Shown here piece after piece: positions 27,483-33,010 of a DNA stretch of 33,010 bases (position 1 is its first letter; each line of letters begins with the position of its first letter). Below the pieces are notes generated by a model, which saw only the letters and a list, made by a program, of their open reading frames with translations, was not told where the DNA came from and did no database searches. The stretch comes from Thermotoga sp. (GTDB taxonomy: Bacteria > Bipolaricaulota > Bipolaricaulia > Bipolaricaulales > Bipolaricaulaceae): the NCBI GenBank assembly GCA_020724765.1, contig DYGJ01000007.1:1-33010 (forward strand). The letters run 5' to 3'. The position numbers and the translations under genes were made by a program.

Positions 27483-28279
27483 CCGTGCCGCTTTCGTGGC
27501 CCCCGAGCTCCCGTCCGTTGATCGGGGTGATCCACCTGCCTCCCCTTCCCGGGACGCCGCGGTGCCCGGGGGGCGGGCTCGAACCGATCCTCGCCCGAGC
27601 CCGGGCGGATCTCGCGGCCCTCGAGGCCGGCGGAGCGGACGGGGCGATCGTGGAGAACTACGGCGACGCTCCGTTCCGCAAGCGGGCGGACTTGGTTACG
27701 GTGGCCGCGATGGCGATCGTCGTCCGCGAGCTCGCCCAGGCGGCGCGGATCCCGTTGGGGGTGAACGTTCTTCGCTCCGACGGCCCGGCCGCGATGGCGA
27801 TCGCTTCCCTGGCCAGGGCGGCGTTCATCCGCGTGAACGTGTTCGCCGGGGTCGCGCTCACCGATCAGGGCCTGATCGAAGGTCAGGCACGGGAAGTCCT
27901 CGACCTCCGCCGTGCCTTGGGTGCCGGTGTGGTCGTGCTCGCCGATGTCCACGTGAAGCACGCCGTGCACCTCGACACCCTGGAGGCCGCGGCGCGGGAC
28001 GTCGCCCGCAATGGGCCCGACGCCCTGATCGTCACCGGCGGTGCGACGGGAGATCCCGCGCTTCCCGAGGACGTGCAGGCGGCGAAGGCCGCCTCCGGGC
28101 TCCCCGTGTTCGTGGGGAGCGGCATCGGCCTGGACAACATGGGGCTCTACGCGCACGCCGACGGGTTCATCGCGGGGACCGCCCTCAAGGTGGACGGGAC
28201 GACGGCGAACGCGGTGGACCCGGATCGGGTTCGGGCGCTCGTCCGGGCGCGGGATCGCCTCGTCCGAGCGGAGGAGTAG
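27476..28279 (+). CDS. BtpA/SgcQ-family TIM-barrel protein, copy 2
   Basis: PLIGVIHLPPLPGTPRCPGG, GADGAIVENYGDAPF, LGVNVLRSDG, VVLADVHVKHAV, DALIVTGGATGDP, FVGSGIGLDN; GTG start overlaps copy 1. Confidence 0.9.
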   Translation: MLTVPLSWPPSSRPLIGVIHLPPLPGTPRCPGGGLEPILARARADLAALEAGGADGAIVENYGDAPFRKRADLVTVAAMAIVVRELAQAARIPLGVNVLRSDGPAAMAIASLARAAFIRVNVFAGVALTDQGLIEGQAREVLDLRRALGAGVVVLADVHVKHAVHLDTLEAAARDVARNGPDALIVTGGATGDPALPEDVQAAKAASGLPVFVGSGIGLDNMGLYAHADGFIAGTALKVDGTTANAVDPDRVRALVRARDRLVRAEE

Positions 28280-28291
28280 GTCTACGGAGGG

Positions 28292-28297
28292 TATAAT
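28292..28297 (+). promoter_or_regulatory. -10 TATAAT upstream of the phnD-like gene
   Basis: gagggTATAATgcg, about 24 bp before GTG 28322; AGGAGGTGG Shine-Dalgarno follows. Confidence 0.55.
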
Positions 28298-28321
28298 GCG
28301 TCACACCTAGGAGGTGGTGCT

Positions 28322-29335
28322 GTGAAGCGGATTCTGCTGGCAGCGTTGGTAACGTTGGTGGCGCTCGGGGCGACGGGCCTCGCTCAGGCGCTCGGCACGC
28401 GGGACAACCCGATCATCTGGGTGTTCCCCCCGTCCACGCGCGCTGAAGTGATCGAGACGACGGCGAAGCAGATCGCCGAGGCGATCGGGAAGGCGACCGG
28501 GCTATACATCATCCCGAGGGTGATGCCGGACTACGCGGCCCTGATCGAGGCGTTCAAGGCCGCGGAGGGGAACGTGATGGGCACCCCGACCACGGACCAG
28601 TACGCGCGGATCTCCGTGGAGACGAACTTCGGGGCCCACGCCCGCCTGGCGGCGGTGCGCCGCGGGTACTCGTTCTACTTCTCCAGCATCTACGTCCCCC
28701 GCGCCGCGGGCTACACCTCGATCCAGGACCTCGCCGGGAAGATCTGGATCTACAACGACGAGGGATCCACTTCGGGCTACGTGTTCCCGAAGGGCGTGTT
28801 CGACGACGAGGGGATCGTGGTCGGCGGCGTCGTGAAGTCGGGTGGACACACGAACTCGATGATCGCGCTCCTCAAGGGACAGGGCGACTTCTGCACAAGC
28901 TACGGCTCGCCGCCGGAGCCGTATGCAGGCTACGAGGGTCCGAAGTGGGACTACGGGATGGACCCCGAGATGTGGCTGTGGGACAAGGAGAACAACGCCC
29001 TCTACCCGCCCGAGCTGCTCGGCACGTGCGTCGACCTGAGGCAGGCGGCATCGCGGGTCGAGGGGATGGGCACCCTGGCCGAAATCATCGAGAAGATCAC
29101 GGTTCTTGATACCATCGGCCCTCTGCCGAACGACTGCATCGCGTTCAGCGCCGGGTTCCCGATCCGCGTCGAGAACGCGATCGTGGCTGCGATCATCGCC
29201 CACATCCGCTCTCCAGAGGGCTACGCCCTGTGGAGCAACCCCAACTTCTACGAGTGGACGGACGTCGAGCTCATCGACGACTCGTACTACGCTACCTACC
29301 GGACGATCATCGGGTTGCCGAACCCGGAGCGGTAG
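28322..29335 (+). CDS. PhnD-like ABC transporter substrate-binding protein
   Basis: Signal peptide; MPDYAALIEAFKAAEGNVMGTPTTDQYA, SFYFSSIYVPRAAGYTSIQDLAGKIWIYNDEGSTSGYVFPKG. Confidence 0.85.
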   Translation: MKRILLAALVTLVALGATGLAQALGTRDNPIIWVFPPSTRAEVIETTAKQIAEAIGKATGLYIIPRVMPDYAALIEAFKAAEGNVMGTPTTDQYARISVETNFGAHARLAAVRRGYSFYFSSIYVPRAAGYTSIQDLAGKIWIYNDEGSTSGYVFPKGVFDDEGIVVGGVVKSGGHTNSMIALLKGQGDFCTSYGSPPEPYAGYEGPKWDYGMDPEMWLWDKENNALYPPELLGTCVDLRQAASRVEGMGTLAEIIEKITVLDTIGPLPNDCIAFSAGFPIRVENAIVAAIIAHIRSPEGYALWSNPNFYEWTDVELIDDSYYATYRTIIGLPNPER

Positions 29336-29361
29336 GCTCAGGTTGTGAGAACAGCGAGTAG

Positions 29362-29390
29362 CCGTGGGGGAGGGTACGCCTCCCCCACGG
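29362..29390 (+). terminator. 12-bp perfect hairpin between the phnD-like and phnC-like genes
   Basis: CCGTGGGGGAGG-GTACG-CCTCCCCCACGG followed by TTTGACT. Confidence 0.6.
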
Positions 29391-29400
29391 TTTGACTCCC

Positions 29401-30174
29401 ATGCCGACCCCCTACCTGGTCATCGACGGGCTGACGAAGGTCTACGAACGCGGTCAGGTTCACGCCCTGCGCGGTCTAAGCTTCAGCGTCGAGAAGGGCG
29501 AGTTTCTGGTGGTCATCGGGCTTTCCGGTTCGGGGAAGTCCACCCTGCTGCGGTGCATCAACCGCCTCATTGAGCCGACCGAGGGGAAGATTTGGCTGGA
29601 TGGCACAGACGTGGCGCGCCTGTCCGCCAAGCGGATGCGGCGCGTGCGCCGCCGGATCGGGATGATCTTCCAGCAGTTCAACCTTGTCGATCGGGCCACG
29701 ACCGTGCGCAACGTGCTTACCGGGCGGCTGGGGTACATGCCGGGATGGAGGTCGCTCCTCGGCCTGTTCTCGTCCCAGGATAAGCAGACGGCGCTGGCCA
29801 ACCTAGAGCGGGTCGGGTTGCGCGACAAGGCGTACGCCCGTGTGGACGAGCTGTCCGGCGGGCAGCGGCAGCGGGTGGGAATCGCCCGGGCCCTGATGCA
29901 GAAGCCGGAGATCCTCCTCGCCGACGAGCCCGTGAGCGCCCTCGACCCAGCGACCTCGCACTCCATCATGCAGTACCTGGAGCAGATGAACCGCCAAGAC
30001 GGGGTGACCGTGATCGCCAGCCTCCACTTCCTGTCGCTGGCCCGGCGCTACGGGACGCGGATCATCGCGCTCAAGGACGGCCAGCTCGTGTTCGACGGCC
30101 CGCCGAAGACGATCGACAACGCCAAGTTCAAAGAGATCTACGGCGAGGACGCCGAAGAAGTCGAGGTAAGGTGA
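29401..30174 (+). CDS. PhnC-like ABC transporter ATP-binding protein
   Basis: [92 protein letters not shown]. Confidence 0.9.
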   Translation: MPTPYLVIDGLTKVYERGQVHALRGLSFSVEKGEFLVVIGLSGSGKSTLLRCINRLIEPTEGKIWLDGTDVARLSAKRMRRVRRRIGMIFQQFNLVDRATTVRNVLTGRLGYMPGWRSLLGLFSSQDKQTALANLERVGLRDKAYARVDELSGGQRQRVGIARALMQKPEILLADEPVSALDPATSHSIMQYLEQMNRQDGVTVIASLHFLSLARRYGTRIIALKDGQLVFDGPPKTIDNAKFKEIYGEDAEEVEVR

Positions 30175-31448
30175 GCTCAACGCCGGGAGGGACGGGCGCT
30201 CCGCAGGACCGCCTGAAGGTCCTCTCCCGCCGCGCGTTTTCGTTCCTTCTTGACTGGATGGCATGGGGATACGTCGCGTACTGCGTGATGTACCTCCTCA
30301 ACTACTACTGGTACACCGTCCACGTGGACTGGTGGGGGACGCTCACCCTTCCGTCCTGGGGCTGGCCGGTGGTGATCCTCTCCACGCTTGAGCTCGCGGT
30401 GTGGTGCCGCTCGCTCGGGCGCAGCCTCGGCCAGCGAGCGATCGGCGTGGCCCTCCGGCCTGTGGCGGGGGAGCGCATCCGCCTCGGTCGAAGGGTCCTG
30501 CGTGGGTTCCTCTGGCACCTGTCCGTGCCCTTTGCCCCGGTGTGGATCGCGCGGGGGGAGGAACCTCTCCACGACCGGCTGACGCAGGTGGGTCTGCGAA
30601 CGGAGACCCCAGATCCCGAGCGGCCTGGCCGCCGGGCGATTCTCACCCAGTGGGGGTTCTTCTCCCTGTTCCTCGCCGCCCTCACGATGTGTGTGGGGTG
30701 GCTCATCATCGGAATCAACCTCCAAGTGTTGATCCGCCGGGCGCCTCAGGCGGGCCGGATCTGGGGCGAGATGCTCCGCCCCGACTTCCGTTACTTCACC
30801 GCTCCGGATCCCGTATTCCACCTGCGCGCGCTCAGCTACTCGATCCTCGACCTCACCGTCGTCACCGTGTTCATGGCTCTTGTGGCGACGGTACTCGGCG
30901 GAGTGATGGCGTTTCCGCTGTCGTTCCTCGGGGCGCGGAACGTGATGGGATTCAGCCCGGCGGGCTGGGCGACGTACGGCGTGATCCGCGGGTTCTTCAA
31001 CGTGTTTCGCTCGATCGAGACGATCATCTGGGCGTCGATCTTCGCGATCTGGGTCGGCTACGGAACCGTCCTCGCCGGGATCCTCGCCCTCACCATCCAC
31101 ACGATCGCCGCCCTGGGGAAGCTCTACTCCGAGCAGGTGGAGGGCGTGTCCCCCGGTCCGCTGGAGGCGGTGTGGGCTGCCGGCGGGAGCCGGATTCAGG
31201 TGGTACGCCACGCCGTGATCCCCCAAGTCCTCCCGAGCTTCTGGGCGTTCACCCTCTACCGGTGGGACATCAACGTGCGCATGGCCACCGTGATCGCCCT
31301 CGTGGGCGGGGGCGGAATCGGGGACATGTTGTTCTACTACAAGAACCAGGGTGACTGGTCGAAGGTGGGAGCGGTGGTGATGGTGATCGTCGCCGTGGTG
31401 TGGGCGATGGACTACATCTCCGGCCGCCTCCGGGAGCGGATCGCATGA
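30171..31448 (+). CDS. PhnE-like permease with an N-terminal RDD-like membrane domain, copy 1
   Basis: C-terminal FRSIETIIWASIFAIWVGYG...EAVWAAGGSRIQVVRHAVIPQVLPSFWAFTLYRWDINVRMATVIALVGGGGIGDML; N-terminal RRAFSFLLDWMAWG...GRSLGQRAIGVALRPV. Confidence 0.85.
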   Translation: MSSTPGGTGAPQDRLKVLSRRAFSFLLDWMAWGYVAYCVMYLLNYYWYTVHVDWWGTLTLPSWGWPVVILSTLELAVWCRSLGRSLGQRAIGVALRPVAGERIRLGRRVLRGFLWHLSVPFAPVWIARGEEPLHDRLTQVGLRTETPDPERPGRRAILTQWGFFSLFLAALTMCVGWLIIGINLQVLIRRAPQAGRIWGEMLRPDFRYFTAPDPVFHLRALSYSILDLTVVTVFMALVATVLGGVMAFPLSFLGARNVMGFSPAGWATYGVIRGFFNVFRSIETIIWASIFAIWVGYGTVLAGILALTIHTIAALGKLYSEQVEGVSPGPLEAVWAAGGSRIQVVRHAVIPQVLPSFWAFTLYRWDINVRMATVIALVGGGGIGDMLFYYKNQGDWSKVGAVVMVIVAVVWAMDYISGRLRERIA

Positions 31449-32698
31449 CCGGCTACCCCGAGGGCTACACCTCCCCGCGGCCGGCGTGGACGACCGGACG
31501 GGGCCTGTACAACGCCCTCGCCCGCCGGGCCGACGTCGCGGCCAAGTACTTCGCCGTGTTCCTCCTGGATGCAGGCGGGCTCGCCGCCCTATGGCTCCTC
31601 GTCACCTACGCCTACGCCTGGTACGTGCTCGACATCACCGCTTACATCCTCGTTCCATGGTGGGTGTTCGCCTTGGGCGTGGTGGAGGGGGCGATCCTGT
31701 GGGAGAGCTTGGGCAGATCGTGGGGCCAGAAGGCGCTCGGCCGCGAGCTCACCCCTGTCTCAGCCGAGGCGACGCCCATTCGGAGGCTCCTCTACTTCGT
31801 CCTCTGGAACCTGTTCAGCCTCACCGGGATTGGGTTCGTCTTCGTTCCGCCGCTGCACGAGCGGTGGTCCGGGCTGGGGCTGCGGCGCGAGCGACCGTCC
31901 TCTCAGGCCCCGGTCCCGTGGTACCGAACATCGGCGGGCTTGTTCGTCGCCGTGCTTCTGGTCGTCACCCTGGTCTCCGCATTGGGAGTCACGCTGACGT
32001 GGGAATCGTTGCGGCGCCTGTTCACCCAGGCCGGGCAGACCGTCGAGTTCTGGCGGGCCCTCGTTCGGCCCGATACCACGATCCTTCTCGACGCGATGCG
32101 GGACATGATCGTCACCGTGTTCATGGCGGTGTTGGCCACGTTGTTCGCGGTCGCGGTATCGGTCCCCTTGTCGTTCCTCGCCGCGCGGAACCTCATGCGC
32201 GGCCCGGTCGGGCGGCCCATCTACACGATCATCCGCGGCGCGATGAGCGTCGCCCGCTCTATCGAGCCGATCGTGTGGGCGATCATCTTCCTCGTCTGGG
32301 TGACCGCGTTGCGGTCCCCGTTCGCGGGGATCCTCGCCCTGTGGGTGCACTCCATCGCCGACCTCGTGAAGCTCTACGCCGAGCGGCTCGAGGCGATCGA
32401 CCAGGGGCCGATCGAGGCGATCACCGCCACCGGCGCCGGGCGCCTGTCCGTCCTGCGCTACGCGATCGTTCCCCAGATCGTGAACCCTTACATCTCGTTC
32501 ACCCTGTACCGGTGGGACATCAACATCCGCATGGCGACCGTGGTCGGGCTCGTGGGCGGCGGCGGGATCGGGCAGAGGCTCATCAACTACATCTGGGGTG
32601 TGCAATACCGCCAGGCGGGGACCGTGATGATCCTCATCGTGATCCTCGTGTGGGCGATCGACTACCTCTCCGCCCGGCTGCGGGCCAAGCTGGCGTAA
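31445..32698 (+). CDS. PhnE-like permease with an N-terminal RDD-like membrane domain, copy 2
   Basis: Start MTGYPEG; ARSIEPIVWAIIFLVWV...EAITATGAGRLSVLRYAIVPQIVNPYISFTLYRWDINIRMATVVGLVGGGGIG; N-terminal YFAVFLLDAGGLAALW...GRSWGQKALGRELTPV. Confidence 0.85.
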   Translation: MTGYPEGYTSPRPAWTTGRGLYNALARRADVAAKYFAVFLLDAGGLAALWLLVTYAYAWYVLDITAYILVPWWVFALGVVEGAILWESLGRSWGQKALGRELTPVSAEATPIRRLLYFVLWNLFSLTGIGFVFVPPLHERWSGLGLRRERPSSQAPVPWYRTSAGLFVAVLLVVTLVSALGVTLTWESLRRLFTQAGQTVEFWRALVRPDTTILLDAMRDMIVTVFMAVLATLFAVAVSVPLSFLAARNLMRGPVGRPIYTIIRGAMSVARSIEPIVWAIIFLVWVTALRSPFAGILALWVHSIADLVKLYAERLEAIDQGPIEAITATGAGRLSVLRYAIVPQIVNPYISFTLYRWDINIRMATVVGLVGGGGIGQRLINYIWGVQYRQAGTVMILIVILVWAIDYLSARLRAKLA

Positions 32699-32704
32699 CA
32701 AGAC

Positions 32705-32732
32705 AGTCGCAAGTCCCAAGTCGCAAGTCGAG
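32705..32732 (+). repeat. Heptameric tandem repeat AGTCGCA-AGTCCCA-AGTCGCA-AGTCGAG
   Basis: Exact 7-bp period over four units. Confidence 0.7.
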
Positions 32733-32773
32733 AACACCACACCTGTAAAGCACGTTGTAGACGTGAGTACAGC

Positions 32774-32808
32774 GTTATACATCCGTGTGTTATACAGCTT
32801 TGTATAAC
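32774..32808. promoter_or_regulatory. Candidate operator upstream of the phosphorylase: GTTATACA x2 plus inverted TGTATAAC
   Basis: GTTATACA(32774) 7 bp GTTATACA(32789) GCTT TGTATAAC(32801). Confidence 0.55.
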
Positions 32809-32866
32809 GTGCGCTGCGAGGATCTGTGGGCAGGGCCATCCTGACTGCAGTAGGATCAGGGTGATC

Positions 32867-33010
32867 ATGCGCGCGGTGGATCTGATCGAGAAGAAGCGCG
32901 ACGGGGGCGAGCTCGCCCCAAGCGAGATCGGCTGGCTTGTCGCGGAGTACGTGGCGGGCCGCGTGCCCGACTACCAGATGTCGGCGTTCCTCATGGCCGT
33001 CTACTTCCGG
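32867..33010 (+). CDS. Pyrimidine-nucleoside/thymidine phosphorylase, N-terminal fragment cut by the window edge
   Basis: MRAVDLIEKKRDGGELAPSEIGWLVAEYVAGRVPDYQMSAFLMAVYFR matches the family N-terminus. Confidence 0.85.
   Translation, partial: MRAVDLIEKKRDGGELAPSEIGWLVAEYVAGRVPDYQMSAFLMAVYFR

Noticed and set aside
28322-32698. Naming the transporter phnDCE as a proven phosphonate importer
   Set aside because: Family resemblance does not fix substrate, and no phosphonate-degrading genes are visible here.

Overview
The window is about 33 kb of high-GC bacterial DNA from a probable diderm; a Bipolaricaulota/Acetothermia-like origin is only my impression. It contains: (1) an HD-domain protein fragment, endonuclease III, glycerate kinase and a DUF296 gene; (2) a six-tRNA array followed by mobile-element wreckage: a serine-recombinase remnant, a 5'-truncated IS4/IS1634-type transposase, an IS3-family element with recognisable 25-bp ends, an IS110-like fragment and a truncated rdgB; (3) oppF/oppD, secG and pyrG; (4) an lptC-like/lptB/ogt/unknown/mraY-like block flanked by inverted non-coding repeats; (5) DUF1848, tRNA-Leu, a Crp/Fnr regulator, a histidine kinase and a response regulator; (6) a tightly coupled operon with a BMP-type nucleoside-like ABC transporter, a PfkB kinase and two BtpA-family TIM-barrel proteins, followed by a PhnD/C/E/E-type transporter and the start of a pyrimidine-nucleoside phosphorylase. 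The strongest leads are the BMP-PfkB-BtpA-BtpA cassette, RDD-like N-terminal domains on both PhnE-type permeases, a MraY homolog with Asp to Asn at a catalytic motif, a 19-bp palindrome inserted in the IS3 orfA, GTAGCG...CGCTAC hairpin repeats with near-identical inverted copies about 5 kb apart, and a possible ncRNA ending at a strong terminator. No searches were run. Family calls come from reading motifs.
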